Shown here piece by piece: positions 23,529-33,897 of a DNA stretch of 64,000 bases. The notes beneath the pieces were generated by a model. The model worked only from the letters and a program-made list of their open reading frames with translations. It did not search any database and was not told the DNA's origin. The DNA is taken from assembly GCA_001557505.1 (NCBI GenBank), contig LSAX01000011.1:372001-436000 (forward strand), read 5' to 3'. The position numbers and the translations under genes are program-made. This DNA is from Reticulascus tulasneorum (Eukaryota > Ascomycota > Sordariomycetes > Glomerellales > Reticulascaceae). Numbering within the stretch: position 1 is the stretch's first letter; each line of letters begins with the position of its first letter.

Positions 23529-24380
23529 TCAATGGCTCCAAACATGGATCCAATCCTTCACCCTCCCCTCCTCATCCGAGCCAGTCTTGTGCGTCCGCGC
23601 AGGCTTGATGAGCCCGAGACGCTTCAGGCCGTCTGGGCGGGGCTCTGGTACTTTCACGACGTCGTTCTCGTCAATCGAGATATCGTCCCCGGGGCGGGTG
23701 AGCAGAGCGACGTATACGTCTGAAGTCAGTCCCCAAGGCGGACCGGCCAGGGAGAGCGGCTTCCCGGACGGCCATTCAAGACACACGAGCCTCCCCTCCG
23801 GCGCGAGTAGGCTGGCCATACGCTTGGCCCATGCTGGTCTGGCGGATGGCGGGAGGGCGCATAGGAACTAGATCACTTAGAGAGGCAGTCGTCCGCTGGG
23901 AAGAGGACTTACTGTGTAATCAAATATCAAATCAAACGCCCCGTCAGCCGGGCCATTCTGAGCAAACCACTCATCCCCAAAGAAATCCCCCGTAACCCAC
24001 TTCACCTCGCCCTTCTCGCCCCCTTCCTGTGGCTGGTAAATTTCTTCCCCTCCCACCGCCTGCTGGTTCTCAATTGCTTCCTGGGTCGCTATGGCTGAGT
24101 AATCAAGACCCCAGACGTCATAGCCATGCGCCGCGAGCAGAAGCACGTCGTGGCCCTTGCCGCAACCCGGCACGAGCGCTTTCCTCCTGTCGGTACCTGC
24201 GCTGTGAGACGCAGGGATGAGATCCGGCCGCTCAATCAGGACGTCATGCAAAGCCAGGCTGGGTCCCCCACGGTCCCAAGGCGTGAATTTCTCGGCCCAG
24301 AGGGCGTCCCATTTCGAGCCGTGAGTGGAGACGGGGGTGTTGGCGAAGGTTTCGGACAGTTTGTTTGGGTTATCTGCCAT
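23529..24380 (-). CDS. Thiopurine S-methyltransferase (TPMT) family thiol methyltransferase
   Basis: Two exons, 24380-23913 and 23867-23529, give 268 aa. The intron is only 45 nt (GTAAGT, CTAAGT branch-like site, CTAG) and is fixed by the conserved join FDYT|FLCALPPSARPAW. Near the start is WDALWAEKFTPWDRGGPS, the TPMT-family signature; VPGCGKGHDVLLLAAHGYDV (about 69-90) is the SAM-binding glycine motif, followed by an acidic end of strand 2 (GLDYS) and TGDFF. The family moves a methyl group from SAM to sulphur or other soft nucleophiles; fungal and plant members act on thiols, thiocyanate or halides, so the substrate is open. No targeting sequence is seen. Confidence 0.92.
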
Positions 24381-26910
24381 GGCGAGTGATGCCTCCCTAG
24401 TGATTGAAGAGGCGGTGACGATGTGGTTGTTGAGGAAGCAGCTTATCTGGAGCTCGACTGGGTTGAGTCAAGGTCAAAGCCTACTCACATATTGCAGCGT
24501 TACGCTATATACTGGTTGTCTTCGAATTTGCCACTCATTCCAGATGTCGAATCTGGATCTGTCCTTCGCCGGGTCTCCGGGGCCCGGATGGAGGAGGTAT
24601 GACGCTTACTCGGCGACCCCTGCTGTGGACTCCGTTGGCTAGTGCCACGACGGCGCCGAGTCCGTCCCCGCATATCTCACCAATTCTCTAGTTTTGGTTC
24701 TCCCTATCATATAGACTACAGGCGATACAATCAGCTAGATGCTACGCACTTTACCTTCAAGCTATTATAAGTTATGAAGGCTCTGATGGAATGCTAAGTG
24801 CTTCTTAGGCGGGGTGCTGAATATTAATGACCTAGAAATCGAGCAACTCGTAGCATCGCTTCGTGTTGAAGGATCTTTAGTGTACCTTTTTTACGAGGGG
24901 CAGCAGGGCCGAAACCTTTTCTTCTGCTCCAGATTGTTTCTGCGCAAGTCACCTGGGAAGTCATGGGTGGTCAGTAGTACTCTACTCTTCACCTAGCGAG
25001 CTGTGTCACTCTGTCGCCGCCCAGTCTTGACCTAAGCACTTCAAGTGGCACAAATAGTATGAAGAGCACATTGGGAAACAAGACTGTAAGCGTGTTGACA
25101 ACACCAGGCCACACTGGCATGATGACCTATTCGGACTCGGATGAGCGCGACGGGCAGTGGTATCATTGTGTTCGTTCATTCATGTAGCAATCTTCCATGA
25201 TTCAAGGAGTGCAGAGCCACATTTAGGCTGCACAGCGTTTGCAGTCAATTGATCAGTAGGTTTGAAACCTAGTAGCAAGGTCAACCGACGAGGGACATGT
25301 AGTCGCACGAGAGGCGAGATCGCCGCCATGCACACCTCGTTAGGTAATTCGATTCCGCACCCGTCGCTACATATAAATTCTGCTAGCCGAAAGCCTAAAG
25401 CTGCAATGGCAAGAGCCGATCCCGAGTCTGGGGATGTACCAAAGATGCACGTAAGACTTGCGAAGATCGTCGATACGACCATGGCTTGCAGGAGGACTGC
25501 CGACTACACCAAGAGCATGGCAACGCAATCAGTGATCTAGAAGATGGAGACTGTGGGTATCGAGCAGGTCACGCCTGAAGCCCAAGACGGGATTGACCTC
25601 TGGGCAATTCAGCCCGGCAATCTACTTTAATCAGCCGCTTGCCGTCCTTGCTGATCCAAGACGCTCGTTTTCTTCCACGGGGAAGCGCAGCCTTGCATTC
25701 GCAGCTTTAGGATATGCAGCTAAGATCTGACCTGCCGGGGGCCAAGCTACCTAACCAACCGTCTCGCAGGCTGGGGAGAAGTCGTGGAAGCAAGCACAAA
25801 GAGCTCGTGAAGGCAAGCTCAAATGGCCTTGGCCTGGTTGGCTCGGAGCTGAGGTGCCACCATCATGGGTTGGTAGATATTTTCTGCTGCTCTGAGAATA
25901 ACCGGCAACTGAGCCGGAAGGATCTGGGCATCTATCCCCTCACCGCTTGAACAGGTTTGACTGCCGTGATACACGAGTTGGAGGAAGGACGAAAAATAGA
26001 ATAAAGAAGGGAAGCACAAAGCGACGTGTCGAGGAGTCGATGGGGGGAGCTTTTGGTCTTTCGCGAAGCAAGGTATCACTGAGTTTGCTGAAACTCTTGA
26101 AGGAATCACGACATCTAAGGGTCTCTCTCTAGCTGGAATTCAAAAGTCCCAATGGCAGTCGTCCAAGGGCATTGAAATCGGTATCTCTCGGTAAACACCA
26201 ACCGACCACACAGCGTCCAATTTTATTCCTGCAGATAAACCCCCCCGTCCGGGGTCGAACTTGTCCCCAGAGCGGCAAGCCTCCTCCGTGGGTAAAATTC
26301 GACCCTTCTCTTCAGCCAATTTCCGCCGCATCGAACCAAACCTTTTTGGAACGATCGTGAGTTCCCCTAGGCCAGCAAAAACGCAAGGTTACACGGCCAT
26401 GCTTGGCTGCTCCGCGGAGTGCAATAGACCGAGCATTCTTGCCTACCTTACCTCATGTACCACAATATGGCACACACAGTGAAAGAGGAAGGTCCCCGTC
26501 GCTCCATTCGTTCTGGTTTGTTCGTAGGCTCTTTCTTTCTCGAGTTCCTCGTGGCTGCTCCCCGTGGAACCCGGCCATTCTTTGCCCTCTGCCCGGATGA
26601 TGCAGCTCCTCGTCTTGTTCGTCTACCTCCCCATCTACTTCATACACGGTGTACGAGTTCATTACGCTTCCATACCATACCACTTAATACCGCTTCATTA
26701 ACGTCTTTTTGGCCTTCCATTGCTTCGTTGCCCCCATCTTACTACGTAGTATTACATTGATCGCCCACCTCTCGCCAATCTTGCAAATCCCGTCCTCCTC
26801 TCTTCAGCACCTCTTCGAGCTATACTCACGTGTATAGCTTCAAGCAAGCATCACTTTCAGGCTCTCGCAGCTCCAATCCATCATAGTCTTCTGTTCCTAA
26901 GAAGAGCACA
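24381..26910. other. Gene-poor stretch, partly A+T-rich
   Basis: No convincing gene. A 100-codon minus-strand frame at 25180-25482 exists but has no family resemblance or splice context. The part from about 24.65 to 26.1 kb looks richer in A+T than its surroundings. The final 400 bp are C/T-rich and are probably the promoter and leader of the secreted-protein gene at 26911. Confidence 0.5.
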
Positions 26911-27675
26911 ATGAGACAAACATACGTCCTCCCAGCCGTGGCCGGCTTCATGGCCCTCTTCCCGACAGCAGTTGTCGCATCCATCATCTCCTCGCCCAAC
27001 GTTGCTGCCGTCGATGATCCAGCCTACCAAGACGTGGTCTGCAAGCCGCCGACCAAAGGTCTAATGGACACCGTTCCTCCTTGTGTCGAAGTTGAGACCA
27101 TCGAAATCATGTGCACTCCCAATGGCACGGAGCCGATATACTTCGAAGCCCACGCTCAATGTATGTGCGGCGGCTCGTACTTCGCTGAGTGGAAGGCATG
27201 CCAGCAGTGCCTCTTCATTCATGGCGTGCGCAACGAGCAACAGATGGCTCGCTATAGCAACGTATTCACTGCTGCTTCCAACGCTCTCTGCACCGGCACT
27301 CCCACGGCCAAATTTCAAGCTCTCTTCTCCAGTGCCGATGTGGCAGCTGCGCCAGTAACAACAGGAGCGACAACCTTCAGGGACCAATTCCCCAGCCAGA
27401 CGGACATCAGCTTGTACTTCACACCGACTGGGCGACAAGGCCCCGGTCAGATTACCGGCGATGCTGTTACCGCCACTAACACGGCTTTGGTAACAGCCGG
27501 TCCAAATGGTTCACAGACATCTAGAACCAGTCCAAATGGGAGCGTCACCACGCCATCTGGCAGCCGAAGCGCAAATGTGCAAAGTACCACTTCGCCAAAC
27601 GTTGCGATGCCAACGAAAGCAGCTGGAGGATTCGCAATGGCGGTTGCTGGTGTTGCATTGGCCGCCGCACTATAG
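26911..27675 (+). CDS. Secreted Cys-rich protein, probably GPI-anchored
   Basis: Single exon, 254 aa. Residues 1-24 form a signal peptide (hydrophobic core VAGFMALFPTAVVA). The mature N-terminal half has eight cysteines (about residues 44, 58, 68, 84, 86, 97, 100 and 130) with a CxC-x10-CxxC core. The second half is Ser/Thr/Asn-rich with NGT and NGS sites, followed by a C-terminal hydrophobic tail ending AVAGVALAAAL after Gly-Gly, which fits a GPI-attachment signal. The cysteine count recalls CFEM proteins, but the spacing does not match CFEM well. It probably sits in the plasma membrane or cell wall. Similar proteins are widespread and unnamed in Pezizomycotina; I cannot assign a function. 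Confidence 0.82.
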   Translation: MRQTYVLPAVAGFMALFPTAVVASIISSPNVAAVDDPAYQDVVCKPPTKGLMDTVPPCVEVETIEIMCTPNGTEPIYFEAHAQCMCGGSYFAEWKACQQCLFIHGVRNEQQMARYSNVFTAASNALCTGTPTAKFQALFSSADVAAAPVTTGATTFRDQFPSQTDISLYFTPTGRQGPGQITGDAVTATNTALVTAGPNGSQTSRTSPNGSVTTPSGSRSANVQSTTSPNVAMPTKAAGGFAMAVAGVALAAAL

Positions 27676-28357
27676 GGGATGTGAGGTTGGGTACGGCTCG
27701 GTGTTTATGCAAGGCGTCCTCTCATGGTTTCAGAGGAGGAGTTGTTTTAATACCATCTCTGTCGAGGCTCCGGTTGGAGCTTTTCACAATCACCAGTGGC
27801 TGGGAGAACTTGGTTTCGGTTTGGACTTCATTCTGTGTTTTGGGCTTCTTTCGATGGTGTTATGGCTGTTTGCATGCTGATTGCTGAGAGACGACGTGCA
27901 TCGGGAGATTGTGGGCATTGGTCTTTACGATGATGATTTATACTATTAGGAGAATGGCATGATAGGCAGTAATGAGAATTGTTTGCAGTTGCATAGGTGC
28001 GGGACGGTGTTGGCCATCATGGCAGTCTCATTTATTCGTACAGCTACCTGGCGTCGAGCTCCTAGCACGTCACGAAGACGCCATTCCCAGCACTAGGACG
28101 AGACGTCTTGATTGGTTTACTAGACGCTGGTCTGTTGTCACTGTGTAATCAAGAAGAGTCATCAGAATGAATGGACTTTAACGATCTATGGTTGCTTATC
28201 CCATCCTAGCCCTCCGGGTTCTCACGCCATTAGAACACACCATCTTTCGCTCCCAGGGTAGTATAAGTTACTGCCCTACCCTCCGATCCCTTCCAGTCCC
28301 CCGCAGACTTCGGACCCTTTCGTTTCTCCGCCCAATCTCTTTTTCAGTATCGCGCAT
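27676..28357. other. Convergent intergenic region
   Basis: 682 bp between the 3' ends of the secreted-protein gene and the GFA-like gene. It should hold both 3' UTRs. Nothing else seen. Confidence 0.6.
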
Positions 28358-28945
28358 TTATTTTGGCATGAACTCGAACGCATGCTCGAGATGCTCCTGG
28401 CAGAACGGCAGCTTGCCGGCAGTCCAGATCTCGGTGTCCTGCATGACGAAGCATTAGCAAACCGGATTATCACAATGGGATCGGAACATCAAACTCACAG
28501 GCTTCAGAGTCTTCTTGATCTCGACATCGAGCGAGCCGCCCTTGAGAGCGAGGATCGGAGTGGCTACGGGGTCGTGGGCGATCGGCGATCCGCACTCGGA
28601 GCAGAAGATGCGGCCGACTTTGTTACCTGAAGCGGCAGTGCCGGTCCAGGTCTTGGTGGGGCCCTTGATTGTGATCTTGTCCTTGAGGACGACGCAGACG
28701 AGAGCTATTGGGACGGGATGTTAGTCAACGAAGAGGACAAGCAATTGGCCAGTGACAAAGAGCTCAAGGACGGACATTGGGCCATGACGAGCTGCTGCAT
28801 GAAAGAAAAAGGGACGAGACATACAGTAAGTGGAACCGCTCTGTCGCTGACAGTCGTCACAGTGGTCGTACGCCGTTGTCAGGGGCGCGTCCATATCGAC
28901 GGTGTAAGTGACCGCCTTGCAGAGGCAGTGGCCGGTGAGAGTCAT
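28358..28945 (-). CDS. GFA/CENP-V domain protein (Mss4-like fold)
   Basis: Three exons, 28945-28825, 28704-28499 and 28438-28358, with introns of 120 and 60 nt, give 135 aa. Zinc-binding cysteines appear as GHCLCKAVTY (CxC), DHCDDCQRQSG (CxxC) and IFCSECGSPI (CxxC), the full set for the GFA fold; these fix the exon joins (GSTY|SLVCVVLKDK and KTLKP|DTEIW). The founding member binds glutathione and speeds S-hydroxymethylglutathione formation for formaldehyde removal, but most fungal paralogues are untested, so only the fold is certain. No targeting sequence is seen. The DxEIW...P.CxEH ending is typical of this family. Confidence 0.9.
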
Positions 28946-30342
28946 CTTTGCGAATGGAGATGGATTGACTTGGTTAGGAATCTATAAGCTCGATGGAAAA
29001 GAGTTAGAGATCGAAAGAAACGAGGTGTTGTTGAGAGCTGTTGAGTATGGAGGGGGCGGGGTAAATAGAGGGAGGGGAGGGGGGGCCAGGTGGGTTATCA
29101 GTTGCTCGTTTTAGGGTTTATCACTGACCGATATATGACGGAAATGGCGGGGTGTGCGAGCGCTGTGGGAAGAAGGCTTGCTGATCAAGGGGTTTCCGTC
29201 TCGGCGCTAAGATCCGAGTATATGCAAGAGATGGGATGGGATTACGAGAACTGGTGTGCAATTGGAGTGATGGGGACAGCATCCAGGTTTTGAGTGACGC
29301 CTGGGCTTCTGCGCTTCTTTAAATACCTCTTCCTGATCGCCCATCGTTGACGCGTTGACGCTGCAACTTCGGCCTACCCTTTGCCTCGTGCTATCGCAAG
29401 CCTCAAGCTTTAATTAGATGGGGCAGGCAAATCCAGGGGGGGTGGAAGAACCTCTTCCCAGTTAGAGCAAGGACGATGCACCTCCAGCTTGGGTCTGACG
29501 ATACATGTGCATCAGACGGGGAAAGCTCAGTCAGCAGCATGGAGATAGCAACTAATCACTGATCTCCATCTCGACCGTAAGCTTCATACGCCGGGTTCCC
29601 GAAGCTCTTAGTGCGGGTGGCCCCCAAACGTACCAGTGGGCAAGCATGCTACTGATATTCGATAATTGGGTTTGTTACGTGCCTCTGTGCCTCCCTCAGG
29701 ATCTCGTTGCGAACAGAGCTCCGCGGGCTGATCAAACACCGTGGGATCTACACCTGGGATATTGTGAGACTATTACGGTGGGTTGGTTCGAGCTCTCGTT
29801 CACGAGGATCCTGCTCCTCGACATATTTGTCATTCATCGCTACGGGTTCGCGGTGTTTTTTAATCGGTTGCTTGCTCCGCTTAACCTATGTAGGTAGGCA
29901 GAGCCCCGGCCAGGGCACTAGTTCCAGCAAAGCTTAGCTAATAAGGTGGGAAAACATGCGCCGTCATCGTTGCGCCTCGACTAGTCGAGAATTTGGAATT
30001 CGGACGGTACCCATCCCACAACACTACTAAAATGCAACCCTTCTCCGCCTGTAACAGCCGCCCATGCATAGCGTTCACACTAACGTACATACATACATCT
30101 GGGTACTTCCGGTGAGCCTAGCCACCAGATAGCCCTAACGCTATTTCAAATACCGAGATATCAGAAGTTGATTGGGGAAACTCGCCCAGCACAGTGTTCT
30201 AATTGGTGGACAAGAGCAAGACATGATGATAGACATGGCCAGAGCTTCCTCCGGCTTTACAGACCTGGGCGGATATGGCTAAACCCGGGAGCTCTGTTAA
30301 CAGGGAGACATCTGGCCTGCATCTTGAGGTCAATTGAAAGCC
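28946..30342. other. Intergenic, GFA promoter and DUF1365 3' region
   Basis: About 1.4 kb without a convincing gene. The left side is a GA-rich leader/promoter for the minus-strand GFA-like gene. The right side should contain the 3' UTR of the DUF1365 gene. A short CATA repeat lies near 30086-30100. Confidence 0.55.
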
Positions 30343-32317
30343 TCAGGGTACTCCCAACAACACTGCATCCACGGAATATGACAGGGCCCATGCGACTCCC
30401 GTTCGCAGGACGAAGTGTTGAAGTTGGAGGAGTTCAATGCTTCCAAGGGCGAAGCGGTTCGCAAGAAATATCCGCAGTACCAGCGATCTGTATCTCTTCC
30501 GTGTTTGCGAAGTTTCGTTGGTAAGGACAAACCCATCCATCGATGAGATGCGGAAGTCTCGGATATCGAACTTCTGAGTCTCTGGTGCTTGAGGAGGTGC
30601 CGCGTCTGAGGTCAGAGGTCTCACAATCCGCTCAGGCCGACGGCGCAGTCTCTGTATTGCCTTGAAGTAGCCATAATCCAGCCCGCTGGTCGTTCGAAGT
30701 GTCGGTGTCGGCTTCTTCAGAATTATCTTCGGTAGCAAGTCAGGTTTGGATATCCAGATTGTGGAACTTTCTCGGAACTCGCAGAATATCGCCTCGAAGT
30801 CGTGGGCGTACTGCACAAACCTGGTGTAGAAGGCCGGTGTCAGAACCCTGAACTCCAGTTCCTCCGCTCGCTTGGGGTTTTTCGTGGCCAGCGGGGAGAC
30901 CATGGTCTCTGTGTTAGTCGTGTCCATCCCGCCGGGAACATACTTGACCTTGACGGAAGCCGTTGATTGTTCTACGATGTGCCGCAAGTACTTTCTGAAA
31001 ATCGGTTCGAGTTGCCGCTCAGTTTCGTCTGCAATCCTTCCCATGCTCTCTTTCAACGGCTCTGGGCGATACCATACATGCAGCTTGCGCCTGAAGAAAA
31101 GCCTGCCGGCCTCCTTCACAATCCTTGGAAATGTGACGAAACCAACCCACCACCACCCGAGCAGGAACTTTAATTTCTGGAGCACGGTCATGGCGAGAGG
31201 ATCAATCGCAGGTCCTGCCGAGAACAATCTCGCGACGAGTTTGGGATGATCCTTTGATGATTTGAGATTCACGGTGTTGTCGATGTGGCATAAACCCTCC
31301 ATGCCAGGGCCAAATGGATCATTGGCTAGGAGCGAGTATGACCCTTTCCGTGAGTTGAACGGCGATACGTGGAAGTCCTTGGGCCAGGACTGCCGTAGCC
31401 TAGTGGCTGGGCCGCCCCCTTTACTTGGGGTTTGCTGCGCAGCGACCTGAGAATCGGGCGGGCTATCAACCGCAGAATCCTTCCGATCACCAACATCCTG
31501 GTCTGACAACTGCAGGTCCGATGGAAAAGAGCCATGCTTAAGGAAGTACATCCGTCGCTCACCAAAGGTGTTGTTGACTTCCAGTATCATGGCTGTGAGC
31601 TCCTTCTTCTCAGAGTACAGATACCAAAACGATACTGGGTTGAAGTGATAGCCTAGAAATCTTGCCGCAGTGATCAAATAGGCGTGAGGATACGCTGCAG
31701 GATCGGCGCCCTGTAATTTTTGTTAGCAATCCCTTCGTGTTTGTCTTTGAAGCCCATGCATGACCTACTTGAGCTTCGAGATATGCATCCAGCTTGCCGC
31801 GCAGGCCAAGGTGCCCGTTGCCCCTTTCCAAATAATCACTCGGGTCGACATCAAACCAGCCCTTCCTTCGTACGGGAGCCAGTGAAAGCAATGCGAAAGC
31901 GCGAGGATCTTTTGGTATCTCGGTCGAGACCATCCCGCCTGCGGACCCAGCCCAACCGACTGGGATTCCCACGACGAGATACGAGTACGTGAAGGCGTTT
32001 TGTTTCGGGAACATCCTCCTATGCGTCGTTGTGCACGGGATAAGGAGAGGCTTCCCCGGACCAGTCCATCGCGGCCCATCAACCTGTGTCACCAGGTATC
32101 GTACAATTTGGAAGCACACAAAGCCGACCGCAATCCCAGGCAGCGCAAGGAGGATGGACTTGACAATCTCAAAATCAACATGCCCCAGAAGTGCAGCTCG
32201 GTTTCTCCATGCCGAAAATATAAGAAGAAGAATACTATCCAGCCAGCCTCCAAAGAGCGAGTAGTAGAGGGAGCCCCCCAGCAGGACTGCCGGCCAAATG
32301 CCCGAGTCCGCCTGCAT
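30343..32317 (-). CDS. DUF1365 family membrane-associated protein
   Basis: Two exons, 32317-31769 and 31710-30343, with a 58-nt intron (GTAGGT, GCTAAC, ACAG), give 638 aa. Hydrophobic spans lie near 8-36 and 53-77. DUF1365 motifs follow: THRRMFPKQNAFTYSYLVVG (about 98-117), FLGYHFNPVSFWYLYS with NNTFGERRMYFL after the intron, and KDFHVSPFNSRKGSYSLL. Bacterial DUF1365 proteins are about 250 aa and often sit beside cyclopropane fatty-acid synthase and FAD amine-oxidase-like genes, which suggests lipid modification; no such neighbours are present here. The fungal form is much longer, with an added N-terminal membrane part and a C-terminal extension ending in another hydrophobic stretch (IFLANRFALG and on). 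Activity is unknown. It diverges from MBF1. Confidence 0.88.
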
Positions 32318-32855
32318 TGTGTGAGGGAGGACGAGGATGACGGTTTAAGTTTCAGTCCATAGTGGGCTGTTGCGCTAAGAGAATATTGCCATTGTGATGA
32401 GGTACGCGCTTAAGGGTAGACTGAACACATTATGTCACATTGCGAACGCAGAGTTGAGACGCGAAGCGGCGAAGCGGTCGAGAACAGTGGATGATACCTT
32501 GAAGTCCAGGCCCCTTATGTAATCCACTTCAAGATCCACAGAGAGATCTGGAGGCCGCTTCCGGAGTTTATCGGCCTTAGCCACTGAGTGGCGCAATCAA
32601 GCCCCTTCCAGTCAGCCTCACCCACCCCCACCAAAACATTTAGGCGCAATCACCTCCGCCGATTGACTCAGGATCCTACCGACATTCCACCGCCTTCCAC
32701 GGTATTTAAAGCCACGATTGACCATCCTATTTCAACAGACCTCGAGAACAAGAGCTGCCACGAACCAGCCCGCGACTTACACGTTCCTCCGACAGGGTTT
32801 GAAGCACATTACCACCGCCGTACCTCACCGCCCACGAGACAATAGAACCGCCAAG
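32318..32855. promoter_or_regulatory. Divergent promoter between DUF1365 gene and MBF1
   Basis: 538 bp between start codons. A TATA-like TATTTAAA near 32702-32709 lies about 150 bp before the MBF1 start. Confidence 0.5.
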
Positions 32856-33379
32856 ATGGATGACTGGGATACCGTCACGAAGATCGGAAGCAAGGCCCAC
32901 AGCGGCGCATCGCAGCGAGAGACGGTCGTCAAGGGGAAGTCTGCTCTCAATGCCGCGCAGCGCAGCGGAGCCGTGATTGGAACAGAGAAGAAGTTCGGCG
33001 CAGGCAATGCCGTACGTCCAAACCCACCATTGTTCCTCGCTGGCAAAAACTCTCACTAACAACCCCCCCGCAGTCCTCGAAGCCCGGTGTCGAGGGCCAA
33101 CGCCTCACCAAGGTCGACCGCTCCGACGACATCATCAAGCCAAACACAGTCGGGAAGGAAGTCGGCGACGTCATCTCAGCCACGCGCCAGAAGATGGAGC
33201 CCAAGATGACCCAGAAGGACCTGGCCACCAAGTGCAACACCACACAGTCCGTCGTGGCCGACTTCGAGCGCGGCACCGCCACGCCCGACCAGAAGGTGCT
33301 GACTGCAATGGAGCGGGTGCTCAACGTCAAGCTACGGGGTACCGAAATCGGGCAGCCAAAGTTCGGGAAGAAGAAATAG
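32856..33379 (+). CDS. mbf1: Multiprotein-bridging factor 1 (transcription coactivator)
   Basis: Two exons, 32856-33011 and 33074-33379, with a 62-nt intron, give 153 aa, the normal length. The N-terminal MBF1 domain starts [14 protein letters not shown] and includes [20 protein letters not shown]; the C-terminal cro/C1-type helix-turn-helix is [20 protein letters not shown]...[19 protein letters not shown]; the basic tail ends GKKK. MBF1 links TBP to bZIP activators such as yeast Gcn4, and also works in ribosome collision quality control in yeast. It acts in the nucleus and cytosol. Confidence 0.97.
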
Positions 33380-33897
33380 GCGCGAGGATGGTGGCTAAAG
33401 CACGATGAAAAAAATGGAATGGAGGAGGCATGAACCCTGGAGAGGCTGGCTAGAGATGAGTCGAAATGATCGTCTCGAACCAGGTGCATAGCGTGGCAGG
33501 CAAGGCAAGGATGTCTTGAAGGCCGACTTTACGAAGGGCCACGTTCTTAGACTTTCACAATAGACAAGTTGGCACCACCCTTTTTGCTAATCACTTTCTA
33601 TATCCACATCATATGTGTTATGCCTCATGTGACGACACAGTATCGATCCCCTTCTGATAAGCCATCTATGCTCTCCTCTTCGTTCGTCGATGCAAACATC
33701 CAAACATCCAAACTCCAATCCAGGTGGGTACTAAACACACGATGCTATGCAAAAACGGCCAAAAGTCCAGACATGATCCAACAACCTTATTTCTCCATCC
33801 AAACACCATTTGCAAGTTCTGTCCATCTGCTCCGATTCCCCAATGCGCGGGTATCTTGGGTATCTCATGATGTATCAATCTCCTAATAGCACTTCCA
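33380..33897. other. Convergent intergenic region
   Basis: 518 bp between the 3' ends of MBF1 and Cdt1. No gene seen. Confidence 0.6.

Noticed and set aside
25180..25482. 100-codon minus-strand open frame
   Set aside because: No family resemblance, no splice context, and such lengths occur by chance in a 2.5-kb gap.
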